This document shows positions 56,601-64,000 of a DNA stretch of 64,000 bases, piece by piece; the stretch's first letter is position 1, and each line of letters starts with the position of its first letter. This DNA comes from Phycisphaeraceae bacterium (GTDB lineage: Bacteria; Planctomycetota; Phycisphaerae; Phycisphaerales; SM1A02). The stretch is taken from NCBI GenBank assembly GCA_019636755.1, contig JAHBWZ010000008.1:39900-103899 (forward strand). The letters run 5' to 3'. The notes below the pieces were generated by a model, which was given only the letters and a program-made list of their open reading frames with translations, did not search any database and was not told the origin of the DNA. A program made the position numbers and the translations under genes.

Positions 56601-59020
56601 CGCAGAGGCCGCCGACGCCTCCGTCGCGCATCATGCCAACCCCCGGCCCAGCACCCGGCAACCGTTCACAGGCTGATCATCGCGCCCCGGTTCGAGGCGA
56701 CTGGCGCACGCACCTGGCCGTCCGCGCCGTGGCGGGACTGCACGCCGCGGATCCGGCGCGGACACTCCCTCCGGCGGGTGATCCGCGCGGGGATCGGGCG
56801 CCCACGGCGGGCGGCGGAACGCCGGACGAAGCGCTGTGCGCCGCGGCGGCGCGGGACCCGGCGTTCGGCGCCTGCGTGACCGCACTCGGCCGGCTCGGCC
56901 GGATCGCCGCGACGGCCCTGGGCGCGGTGCTCCTGCTCGCCGCCGCGGCCGGCGCCGCGGCCGCGTGGACCGCCATCGGGCCCGGCGGGGCGCATGAGCG
57001 CGCCATCAACTGGACCGCGGCGTGGTTCGGGCTGCTGCTGCTGCCCACGCTGTCGCTGGCGCTCTGGGTGCTGCTCATGCCGTTCGGGAACCGGCTCAGT
57101 GCTGATCCGATCGTCGCCGCGTGGCGCGGCATCGTGTCGCGCATCGCGCGGTGGATTGCGCACCGGACGGGTGGCGAGGCGCGCGCGCGCCGTCCGGGCG
57201 AGGCGGCGGTGCCGGGGCACGACGGACGCGCCGCGCTCGCGGCGTGCACGCGTGCCTGGAGCGAGTCTCTGCTGGCGCCGGCCGGGCGATGGACGCTCTC
57301 GTGCATCGTCCACGCGGCCTGGGCCGTGTTCGGCAGCGCGATCCTGGTCGTGCTCCTTCTCCTGCTCAGCACGCGCGAGTATCGCTTCGGGTGGGAGACC
57401 ACGATTCTCCCGGAGCGCGCGATCGTCCGCACGATCCGCGCGGTGGCGCTGCTGCCGAAGGCGGCCGGATTCCCCGTGCCCGATGACGAGACCATCCGGG
57501 CCACGCCGCGGCATGCGGATCCCGCGGCCCTTGCAGCGGCCTCCCGCGCCTGGTCGGGTCTGCTCGTCGGCAGCGTCGCGACGCATGTCGTCCTGCCGAG
57601 ACTGGTGCTGCTGGGGCTGTCGATGTTCGCCGCGGCGCGGGCGCGCCGCCGCGCCTCGCTCCGTCCGGACGAGCCGGCGCTCGCGGTGCTCGCCGCCCAC
57701 GCGCGCGCCGCCGATGCGGCCGCGCCCGACCGCCCGGCGCATGGTTCCGATCGGACCGTGCCGGCACCCGCCGCCGGGACGCCGTCCGCGCCGGGCGATC
57801 GCGGCCGGTGGGCCATCGCGGGGTACGAATGCAGCCCGCCGCGGGGGGGCTGGCCGCCGCGCCTGCACCGGCTGCGCTGGATCGATCTCGGCTTCGTGGA
57901 GAGCGCGGACGATCGTGCGCGCCTGCTCCGGGCGCGATCTCCGGGCGGGGAGGCCGCCGGCGCGCCGCTGCTTCTCGTGGCGGATCTCTCGGCGCTGCCC
58001 GATCGGGGCGTGGCCTCGATGATCGATGCGATCCGCGCCCAGGACACCCCGGCGCCGGTCGCCGTGCGCCTGCTGCTGACCGGCGGGGGCCGCGTGCGCG
58101 CGCGCGATCCGGACCTGGCAGCGCGACGACTCGGTCAGTGGCACGATGCGTGGCAGGCGTCGGGGTTCGATCGTCCGACGTGCATTGACCTGGATCTCGA
58201 CGAGCCGACGGCGGCGCTCCGCGCCCGACTCGCCGGATTCCTCGGCGTGCAGGTCGATGCCGATCCGGCGGGCGCGTCCGCATCGCTTGCGTCGCTGCTG
58301 GCATGCATCGAACTGATCCGGGCGGCCGCGCACGATGGGTCCATCGGCGAGGTCGAAGGCGCGGTGCGCCTCCACGCGGCCATGCGCACGCGGTTCGGGA
58401 TCGATCCGACCGCCGACCCGTTCGAGCCCCGGATGCCGCTGCGCGGCGGCGTGTTTCCGACGGACGTGGTCGCGGCGTGGGCGGCGAAGAGCGTCGGCCG
58501 GCTGCCGGCCAGACTGCGGGCGGATGCCGCGTGGCTCTCCGCCGGCGCCCTGGCCGGCGCCCTCTCCTGCGCCGCCGCCGCCGTGGCGCTGGCGCCGGCG
58601 GCGATCCTCGCGCTGCCCGGCTGGACCATGCTCGGCGCCGCGACGGCGGGGGTGATCCGGCTCGCCCGCGCCGCGGCGCCGCCGCCGCGGGCCGCCGCCG
58701 CGGGAGGCGACGGGGCGACCGCGGAAGCGCCCGAAGCGCCGCCGCAGGCGTCGGCGGTGGCGGCCGCCGCGGTGTCCGCGATCACCCTCGCGGGACGGGA
58801 GGGCGGCGAGGCGCGGGTGGGACGCCTGCTGGACACGCTGCTGGCGGACCAGGACGCGCCGTCGAGCGACGACCTCGGCGCCATCGACGCGTTCCTGGAC
58901 CGGATCCGCGCCCGCGCCGCCACCGCGTGCATGATCGACCACGACGCGGCGCGCTCCGCCGACCTTCCGGAGCCGTCGTCGCCGCCCGATCCGTCACGCG
59001 GCGGAGAGGCGGTGCCATGA
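56597..59020 (+). CDS. DUF2868-like membrane protein
   Basis: An 807-residue membrane protein. The N-terminal half has paired hydrophobic segments (TALGAVLLLAAAAGAAAAW, WFGLLLLPTLSLALWVLLM, AVFGSAILVVLLLLLS, LVLLGLSMFAA); a soluble nucleotide-like region (about 390-540: LLLVADLSALPDRGVASMID, then VRLLLTGGG) follows, with a further hydrophobic stretch near 655-685. The layout, followed at once by a DUF3482 GTPase, matches the DUF2868/DUF3482 gene pair of Proteobacteria. The start is the GTG overlapping tatA's stop; ATG 56633 is an alternative. Function unknown. Confidence 0.75.
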   Translation: MTQRPPTPPSRIMPTPGPAPGNRSQADHRAPVRGDWRTHLAVRAVAGLHAADPARTLPPAGDPRGDRAPTAGGGTPDEALCAAAARDPAFGACVTALGRLGRIAATALGAVLLLAAAAGAAAAWTAIGPGGAHERAINWTAAWFGLLLLPTLSLALWVLLMPFGNRLSADPIVAAWRGIVSRIARWIAHRTGGEARARRPGEAAVPGHDGRAALAACTRAWSESLLAPAGRWTLSCIVHAAWAVFGSAILVVLLLLLSTREYRFGWETTILPERAIVRTIRAVALLPKAAGFPVPDDETIRATPRHADPAALAAASRAWSGLLVGSVATHVVLPRLVLLGLSMFAAARARRRASLRPDEPALAVLAAHARAADAAAPDRPAHGSDRTVPAPAAGTPSAPGDRGRWAIAGYECSPPRGGWPPRLHRLRWIDLGFVESADDRARLLRARSPGGEAAGAPLLLVADLSALPDRGVASMIDAIRAQDTPAPVAVRLLLTGGGRVRARDPDLAARRLGQWHDAWQASGFDRPTCIDLDLDEPTAALRARLAGFLGVQVDADPAGASASLASLLACIELIRAAAHDGSIGEVEGAVRLHAAMRTRFGIDPTADPFEPRMPLRGGVFPTDVVAAWAAKSVGRLPARLRADAAWLSAGALAGALSCAAAAVALAPAAILALPGWTMLGAATAGVIRLARAAAPPPRAAAAGGDGATAEAPEAPPQASAVAAAAVSAITLAGREGGEARVGRLLDTLLADQDAPSSDDLGAIDAFLDRIRARAATACMIDHDAARSADLPEPSSPPDPSRGGEAVP

Positions 59021-60522
59021 CGGCGTCCCTGACCATCGCCGTCGTCGGGCACACCAACACCGGCAAGACATCGCTGCTGCGCACGCTGCTGCGCGACGTC
59101 ACGTTCGGCGAAGTCGCGGATGCGCCGGGCATCACGCGCGTGAATGAGCGCGGCGTGATCCCGGTGCCGGGCGCCGGTGGAATCACGCTCATCGACACGC
59201 CCGGCCTGGAGGATTCCGTGGCGCTCCTTGCCCACCTGGACGCCATGGCGGAGGCCGCCGGCGCGGGAGCGCGCCGGCGGGACGCGGGCCACGCGATGCT
59301 GGAGGCGTTTCTCGACTCGGACGCGGCGCGGACGCGATTCGCGCCGGAGGCGCGGGCGCTGGAGGCGGTGCGCGGCGCGGCGTGCGCGCTGTATCTCATC
59401 GACGCGCGCGAGCGCATGCTGGCCCGCCATCGTGATGAACTGGAGATCCTGGTGCGCAGCGGCCGGCCCGTCATCCCGGTCCTGAACTTCACCGCCGCGG
59501 CCGACGCGAAGACGGATGCGTGGATCGAACTGCTCCGCCGCACCAGCCTGCATGCGATCGTCTCGTTCGACACGGTCCTGTACGACGTCGAGGGCGAGGC
59601 GCGGCTCTGGGACGCGGTGCGCGTGCTGCTCGGTGACGCCGGGCCGGACGCGCGCGGCGCGGCCGGACTGGTGGCGACGCACATGGCGCTGATCCGCGCC
59701 GCGCGGCGCGACCTGCGCCTGGCGAGCGCCACCGTCATCGCGGACCTGCTGATCGACGCGGCGGCGGCGGGACGGCCGGTCGCGGTCCGCGATCCGCACG
59801 CCATTGTGGCGGCGTCCGAAGGACTGCGCGACGCCGCGCGGGCCGCCGAGGTGCGCGCGATCACGGCGCTGCTGGCGCTGCATCGCTTCCGTGCCACCGA
59901 CTACCGGGAGCATCCGCTGCCCATCGAGGACGGACGGTGGCCGCTGGACCTGTTCAGTCCGGAGGCGATGCGCCAGTTCGGCATCCGGGCGGCGGGGCTG
60001 GTCGCGACGGGTGCCGCGGTCGGATTCTCGGTGGACGTGCTCCTGCACGGCCTGAGTCTCGGCGCCGGGACCGCGATCGGGGCGGCGGTCGGCGGCCTCG
60101 CCGGTGTCGTGCGCACGCATGGCCGGCGCCTGTACGACCGCGCCCGCGGCATCACCGACCTGCGCATCGCGGACGAGACCCTGCTGCTCCTCGCCGCGCG
60201 TGCCGTGCTGCTGGTGCGGTCGCTCTTCGCGCGCGGGCATGCCGCCATGACGACCATCGAGACCGGGCGCGAATCGGCGCCGCTGCATCGGCTGGCGGAC
60301 CGTCTCCGGGGGGACCCGGAGATCCGGCGGGCGCTGCGCCGGGCCCGCTCGGTCCCCGCGTGGTCGCGCCTGTGCGATCCGGATCGGTTCGCCGACGAGC
60401 CCGGCCGTCAGGCGCTCCTCGGCGCACTGGCCGACCGGGTGGGACCGCTGCTCTCGACCGACGGCGGGTCCGCGCCCGACACGCGGGGCGATATACTCTC
60501 CGCGTCCGCCACGGGCGATTAG
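59017..60522 (+). CDS. DUF3482-like GTPase
   Basis: A 501-residue GTPase of the Era/TrmE-like class. G1 is GHTNTGKTS (11-19), G2 PGITRV, G3 DTPGLED; the usual NKxD is NFTA, so guanine specificity is reduced or altered. The rest (about 220 to the end) is a DUF3482-type C-terminal region with two hydrophobic stretches (near 325-365) that may lie in or on the membrane. ATG overlaps the DUF2868 stop (ATGA). The stop codon TAG is part of the tRNA-Val gene (60520-60522). Confidence 0.82.
   Translation: MTASLTIAVVGHTNTGKTSLLRTLLRDVTFGEVADAPGITRVNERGVIPVPGAGGITLIDTPGLEDSVALLAHLDAMAEAAGAGARRRDAGHAMLEAFLDSDAARTRFAPEARALEAVRGAACALYLIDARERMLARHRDELEILVRSGRPVIPVLNFTAAADAKTDAWIELLRRTSLHAIVSFDTVLYDVEGEARLWDAVRVLLGDAGPDARGAAGLVATHMALIRAARRDLRLASATVIADLLIDAAAAGRPVAVRDPHAIVAASEGLRDAARAAEVRAITALLALHRFRATDYREHPLPIEDGRWPLDLFSPEAMRQFGIRAAGLVATGAAVGFSVDVLLHGLSLGAGTAIGAAVGGLAGVVRTHGRRLYDRARGITDLRIADETLLLLAARAVLLVRSLFARGHAAMTTIETGRESAPLHRLADRLRGDPEIRRALRRARSVPAWSRLCDPDRFADEPGRQALLGALADRVGPLLSTDGGSAPDTRGDILSASATGD
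60492..60497 (+). promoter_or_regulatory. Putative -10 element of tRNA-Val inside the GTPase gene
   Basis: TATACT lies 15 bases upstream of the mature tRNA 5' end, giving a start near 60504. No convincing -35 hexamer is found at the right distance. The element lies wholly within the last 30 bases of the GTPase coding region. Confidence 0.4.
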
Positions 60523-60586
60523 TTCAGTTGGCTAGAACGCACGGATCACACCCGTGAGGTCACTGGTTCGAGTCCAGTATCGCCCA
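60513..60586 (+). tRNA. tRNA-Val (anticodon CAC)
   Basis: A complete cloverleaf: acceptor GGGCGAT pairs with ATCGCCC, D-stem GTTC with GAAC, anticodon stem CACGG with CCGTG around the loop ATCACAC (anticodon CAC at 60547-60549, reading GTG Val codons), T-stem ACTGG with CCAGT around TTCGAGT. A at 60586 is the discriminator; CCA is not encoded. The first ten bases overlap the end of the GTPase gene. Confidence 0.96.
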
Positions 60587-60595
60587 CTTCGCCAC

Positions 60596-60624
60596 GAGGC
60601 CGCCCGCTGATCCCGGGCGGCCTC
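60596..60624 (+). terminator. Terminator hairpin after tRNA-Val
   Basis: GAGGCCGCCCG (60596-60606) and CGGGCGGCCTC (60614-60624) form an 11-bp perfect stem with loop CTGATCC, followed by GCCTGTTTCC with only a short T-run. Lies ten bases after the tRNA 3' end. Confidence 0.75.
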
Positions 60625-60673
60625 GCCTGTTTCCGCGGGGGAGGCGCGGCGGCCTGCGCGCGTCCTGAGCGCA

Positions 60674-60702
60674 TTGACGGAATCCGTCCGAGTCGCGAGA
60701 CT
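60674..60702 (+). promoter_or_regulatory. Candidate promoter of the NHLM export genes
   Basis: TTGACG (60674-60679), a 17-base spacer, then GAGACT (60697-60702): a good -35 and a weak -10. It sits between the tRNA terminator and the first export gene, the place a promoter is needed. Confidence 0.35.
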
Positions 60703-60765
60703 CCACGGCGACCCGCGATCCGCAATCCGCGGCGCCGAGGTCCGTAGACGTGAAAGGGGGCGGGC

Positions 60766-62379
60766 GTGCACCGACGCGGCCGCAGGGGGGAGCCGGGGGA
60801 CGGCCTCCCCGATGGACATGGAGCCGCCGGCACGCCGGAGGGGCGATCGACAGGGGACGGCGACCCCGACGCCGACGGCCGCGCGCCGGCCGATGCGCCG
60901 GAGGCGCTCGCGCCGGCGCTCGAGAGCGATGAACACGAGGACGATGCCGGGGCCGACGAGGCCTGCGGCGCCGACGACGCCGACGAGTCCATCGACGACG
61001 ACGACGCTGTCTGCGACGAGGCAGACGCGGACGAGCCAGACGCGGACGAGCCAGACGCGGACGAGGAAGACGAGCACGACGACGGGGACGATGCGGACGA
61101 GGACGGAGCGGACGGGGAGGAGACCATCTTCCGCGAGTCCGCCGCGGAGCAGCTCACGTCGCCGGAGCAGCTTGACCGGACCCTTGAAGTGATCGGCGCC
61201 CGGGGCTGGGCGGCGCTGGTGGCGCTCTGGGCGCTGCTCGCCGCGATCGTGGCCTGGGCGATCGTCGGATCGGTGCCGACCCGGGAGGAGGGCGCGGGGA
61301 TCCTGGTGCCGGCCGGTGGGCTGCGTCAGGTCGTCGCCACCGGCACCGGCCGCCTGACGGATCTCCGGACGCGGGTCGGGGAGTTCGTCGAGCCGGACGA
61401 AGTGATCGCGATCATCGACCGACAGGAGGTGCGTGACCTGCTGCTTGAAGCGGAATCCAGGCTCGACGAACTCATCGCGCAGGACGGGACGCTCGACGAG
61501 TTCGAGTCCCGGGAGTCGGAGGTGCAGCAGGCGCTGGCGGACGTGGAGCAGGCGCGCCTCCGGCGACTGATCGAGTTCTCCCGGGAGCGGCTCGAGCGAT
61601 TGCGGAGCCGACGGGAACTGGTCACGCGGCTCATCGCCGACGGGGCCCTCTCGGCGATCGAGATCGAACGGCTGGACGAGGAGCGGGAGACCATCACGCT
61701 TTCGATCGAGCGGGCGACGCTGGAACTGGAGCAGTCCGAGGCCCGGCTCCGCAACGCGGAGTTCGAGCGCCGGCGGGGCCGGCTCGAGCGGTCGCTGCGC
61801 ATCGACGAAATGCGGCGGCGCGCCGGGATGCTCGCGGCGCGGCTGGAGCGGGAGTCGCTGGTCCGCAGCCCGGTCCGCGGCCGTGTCGTGGAGATCCGCG
61901 CGGCGATGCACGCCGCCATCACGGTGGGCGATCCGGTCATGCTGCTCGAGCCGCTGGACGAGCAGTTCGCCGTGCTCGAGGCGGTGCTGTATGTCTCGGC
62001 GGCGACGGGCCGGCGCATCCAGCGCGGCATGCCGGTGGAACTGACGCCGAGCACCGTCCGGCGCGAGGAACACGGATCGCTCGTGGGAACCGTCTCGTTC
62101 ATCGCGGATGTTCCAACCAGCAAGTCCGCGATGATGGCGGTGCTGAGCGATGCGGACATGGTGGAGCGATTCACGCAGCGGATCGGGCTGCCGCTGGAGA
62201 TGCGCGTCGCACTGGTGCCGGATCCGGGCACACCCAGCGGCTTCCGCTGGACGAGCGCGGAGGGGCCGCCGATCGCGATCTCCGCCGGAACGCTCTGCGA
62301 CGGTGCGGTCACGATCCGCCGGCAGAGCCCGCTGAGCCTGGTCATTCCGGCGCTGCGGAGGTCGCTCGATGGCGAGTGA
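60766..62379 (+). CDS. HlyD-like membrane fusion protein of an NHLM-type export system
   Basis: A 537-residue adaptor for peptide export. GTG 60766 follows AAAGGGGG at proper distance. Residues 54-119 are extremely acidic (over half Asp or Glu) and contain a 15-bp DNA repeat; one helix follows (148-169, then SVPTREEGAG) and a HlyD hairpin: a first lipoyl half (GAGILVPAGGLRQVVATGTG), a coiled-coil (about 225-355), and the second half (VRSPVRGRVVEIRAA). Features match the HlyD subunit that accompanies NHLM (nitrile-hydratase leader microcin) exporters. The acidic N-terminus is predicted to face the cytosol and is unusual. It overlaps the next gene by 11 bases. Confidence 0.85.
   Translation: MHRRGRRGEPGDGLPDGHGAAGTPEGRSTGDGDPDADGRAPADAPEALAPALESDEHEDDAGADEACGADDADESIDDDDAVCDEADADEPDADEPDADEEDEHDDGDDADEDGADGEETIFRESAAEQLTSPEQLDRTLEVIGARGWAALVALWALLAAIVAWAIVGSVPTREEGAGILVPAGGLRQVVATGTGRLTDLRTRVGEFVEPDEVIAIIDRQEVRDLLLEAESRLDELIAQDGTLDEFESRESEVQQALADVEQARLRRLIEFSRERLERLRSRRELVTRLIADGALSAIEIERLDEERETITLSIERATLELEQSEARLRNAEFERRRGRLERSLRIDEMRRRAGMLAARLERESLVRSPVRGRVVEIRAAMHAAITVGDPVMLLEPLDEQFAVLEAVLYVSAATGRRIQRGMPVELTPSTVRREEHGSLVGTVSFIADVPTSKSAMMAVLSDADMVERFTQRIGLPLEMRVALVPDPGTPSGFRWTSAEGPPIAISAGTLCDGAVTIRRQSPLSLVIPALRRSLDGE
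61021..61065 (+). repeat. 15-bp tandem repeat in the acidic segment
   Basis: Three copies of xCAGACGCGGACGAG, encoding ADADE, PDADE and PDADE (residues 86-100 of the HlyD-like protein). The first differs from the other two only in its first base. It suggests recent slippage growth of the acidic region. Confidence 0.9.
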
Positions 62380-64000
62380 CCCGGGGGCACGTTCGGACTC
62401 CGTCCCGCCGCCGGATCGCGATCCGGCGCATGCGGCCGGCGTCCGGGCAGCGCCGCACGACGCCGGTCGCGGCCGCGTGATTCCGCCGTCGGCGGATGTC
62501 GATGCGGCGTCGATTCCGCCGTCGTTCGACGAGGATGACGACGGACTCCTCCGCACGCCGGAGGCGGGCGCGACGGACGACGACGACGACGACGCTGTCG
62601 AGGACGAGGAGGGCGACGGCGCCCCGGCGCCGTATCGCCCCTCGCGCGGTCGCCGCCCCGTGCGGACGCCGACGGTCCTGCAGATGGAGGCGGTGGAGTG
62701 CGGCGCCGCGTCGCTCGGCATCATCCTCGCACATCACGGACGGCATGTGCCGCTGGAGCAGTTGCGACTGGACTGCGGCGTCTCGCGCGACGGCAGCAAC
62801 GCCGCCAACGTCCTCGACGCGGCGCGCCGGTACGGCATGGAGGCCGAGGGCTTCAGCATGGAGCTCGACGGCTTCTTCGAGGAGATGGACTTCCCGTGTG
62901 TGATCTTCTGGGAGTTCAACCACTTCCTGGTCGCAGAGGGTTTCACCCGTGACCGCGTCTTCCTGAATGACCCGGCGTACGGACGGCGCACGGTCACGAT
63001 GGAGGAGTTCGACCGCGGGTTCGCGGGCATCGCGCTTTCGATCCGGCCCGGGCCCGCGTTCCGGCGCGGCGGACAGAAACCGAGCGTCGTCCGCGCGCTC
63101 CTGCGGCGCCTGCCGGGCATCCGGACGGCGGTGGGATTCTGCGTCCTCGCCGGGCTCGGTCTCGTCATCCCCGGCCTCGCGATCCCGACCTTCAGCCGGA
63201 TCTTCGTCGACGGGATCCTGATGGGCGGCTCCGGGCGATGGCTCGGCCCGCTGCTGCTGGGCCTCGTGGTCGCGGCCGTCCTGCGCGGTGCGCTGACCTG
63301 GCTCCAGCGGCACCATCTGCTCCGTGCGAGCACCAGGATGACGCTTTCCGGGACCGGCCGGTTCCTCTGGCATGTGCTCCGGCTGCCGACCGAGTTCTTC
63401 ATGCAGCGCTACGCCGGCGAGGTCAGCAGTCGCATCGCCGGCAACGAGCGTGTCGCGGAAGCGATGACCGGCGACCTCGCCGCGAGCGCCATCGGCCTGC
63501 TGAGTGCGGTCTTCTTCGCCGCGCTCATGGTGCGGTACGACCCGGTCCTCGCCGCGGCAGGCATCGGACTGGCGCTGACGAACCTCCTCGTGCTGCGCCT
63601 GGTCAATCGGCGCCGCGCCGACGAGAGCCTGCGGATGCTGCAGGAGAGCGGCAAGCTGATGGCGGCCACGATGGGCGGCATCCAGTCGATCGAGTCCGTC
63701 AAGGCGGCCGCCCGGGAGAACGACCTCTTCGCGCGATGGGCAGGGCACCAGGCCAAGGCGACGGCCGCCGAGCAGAGACTCGCGGCGTCGACCGGCGTGC
63801 TCGAGACGATTCCGATCGTGACCGCGCTCCTCTCGACGGCGATCGTGCTCGGCCTGGGCGGGCTGCGCGTCATGGACGGCGCGATGAGCGTGGGCATGCT
63901 GGTGGCGTTCCAGTCGCTGCTCGTGAGTTTCTCCCATCCGATCAATGATCTGGTCCGCCTCGGCGAAGTGATCCAGCGGCTCGACGGAGACATGAAGCGG
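62369..64000 (+). CDS. NHLM-type ABC exporter with C39 peptidase domain, 3' end outside window
   Basis: Cuts the leader off a peptide precursor and exports it. In the 544 residues seen, an acidic N-terminus (about 53-84, including DDDDDD) precedes a C39 peptidase domain with Cys111 (QMEAVECGAASLG), His185 (WEFNHFLVAEG) and Asp201 (FLNDPAYG), a full catalytic triad. The membrane domain starts near 245 (AVGFCVLAGLGLVIPGLAIP); the ATPase domain lies beyond the edge. PTVLQMEAVECGAASLGI is the usual NHLM ABC1 entry. ATG 62369 overlaps the HlyD gene. A second ABC protein without the peptidase is expected next. Confidence 0.88.
   Translation, partial: MASDPGARSDSVPPPDRDPAHAAGVRAAPHDAGRGRVIPPSADVDAASIPPSFDEDDDGLLRTPEAGATDDDDDDAVEDEEGDGAPAPYRPSRGRRPVRTPTVLQMEAVECGAASLGIILAHHGRHVPLEQLRLDCGVSRDGSNAANVLDAARRYGMEAEGFSMELDGFFEEMDFPCVIFWEFNHFLVAEGFTRDRVFLNDPAYGRRTVTMEEFDRGFAGIALSIRPGPAFRRGGQKPSVVRALLRRLPGIRTAVGFCVLAGLGLVIPGLAIPTFSRIFVDGILMGGSGRWLGPLLLGLVVAAVLRGALTWLQRHHLLRASTRMTLSGTGRFLWHVLRLPTEFFMQRYAGEVSSRIAGNERVAEAMTGDLAASAIGLLSAVFFAALMVRYDPVLAAAGIGLALTNLLVLRLVNRRRADESLRMLQESGKLMAATMGGIQSIESVKAAARENDLFARWAGHQAKATAAEQRLAASTGVLETIPIVTALLSTAIVLGLGGLRVMDGAMSVGMLVAFQSLLVSFSHPINDLVRLGEVIQRLDGDMKR

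Noticed and set aside
60513..60586. tRNA-Ile call
   Set aside because: The body resembles bacterial tRNA-Ile, but the seven-base anticodon loop ATCACAC places CAC at positions 34-36, which is valine.
60587..60765. Precursor peptide gene for the NHLM exporter
   Set aside because: The stretch holds a terminator hairpin and a candidate promoter, but no small frame with a Gly-Gly leader and a ribosome site.

Overview
The window is about 70% GC and carries closely packed genes, many joined by 4-base ATGA or GTGA overlaps. It looks like chromosome from a planctomycete, most likely of the class Phycisphaerae. The main clues are three secreted proteins ending in dockerin-like DLNGDGxVDF...LLxxWG repeats, two proteins ending in PEP-CTERM-like tails (small-residue/hydrophobic segment followed by a run of Arg), an ECF sigma factor translationally coupled to a Ser/Thr kinase with a TPR-rich tail, a divergent CTP synthase, and giant PstC and PstA permeases. 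Taxonomy is inferred from these traits; no rRNA gene is present.

Layout, left to right. 1-5400: a cut TPR-like protein, a 14-bp tandem repeat, then def-fmt-(HExxH protein) and a secreted dockerin-like protein. 5446-12826: pyrG; a convergent redoxin/ABC exporter operon; a PEP-CTERM-like protein; coaX coupled to an MnmE-like GTPase that lacks the MnmE C-terminus. 12851-21748: a small membrane protein and aat, then a cell-wall cluster: class B penicillin-binding protein, RodA/FtsW, murE, murF, mraY. This is the precursor and elongation part of a dcw cluster, with no ftsZ, murD or murG following. 22067-34350 (all leftward): a secreted animal-type haem peroxidase; the phosphate operon pstS-pstC-pstA-pstB-lipoprotein-phoU, preceded by a Pho-box-like direct repeat; and upstream of it a histidine kinase and a RegA-type regulator.

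34481-41440 (all rightward) is the most distinctive stretch. An MFS exporter, a type III polyketide synthase, a UbiE-like C-methyltransferase, an FAD monooxygenase, a WHy/LEA14-like envelope protein and a small membrane protein are all coupled by 4-base overlaps and followed by a YceI-like lipid-binding protein. Together they suggest synthesis and envelope handling of an alkylresorcinol, alkylpyrone or alkylquinone-type phenolic lipid. 41496-45423 (leftward) is an ABC-2 transporter operon ending in a PhoR-like kinase. 45542-49052 is the sigma factor/kinase pair. 49113-54587 holds a duplicated LamG protein, a long UbiD-family decarboxylase and a PEP-CTERM-like protein with a possible internal thioester.

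54834-64000: mltA with a 9-bp repeat in its first codons, tatA coupled to a DUF2868/DUF3482 membrane protein/GTPase pair, a tRNA-Val(CAC) whose first bases supply the stop codon of the GTPase gene, and the first two genes of an NHLM-type (nitrile-hydratase-leader microcin) peptide export system, both with strongly acidic N-termini and the second cut by the window edge. No CRISPR array, insertion sequence, prophage or rRNA gene was seen.
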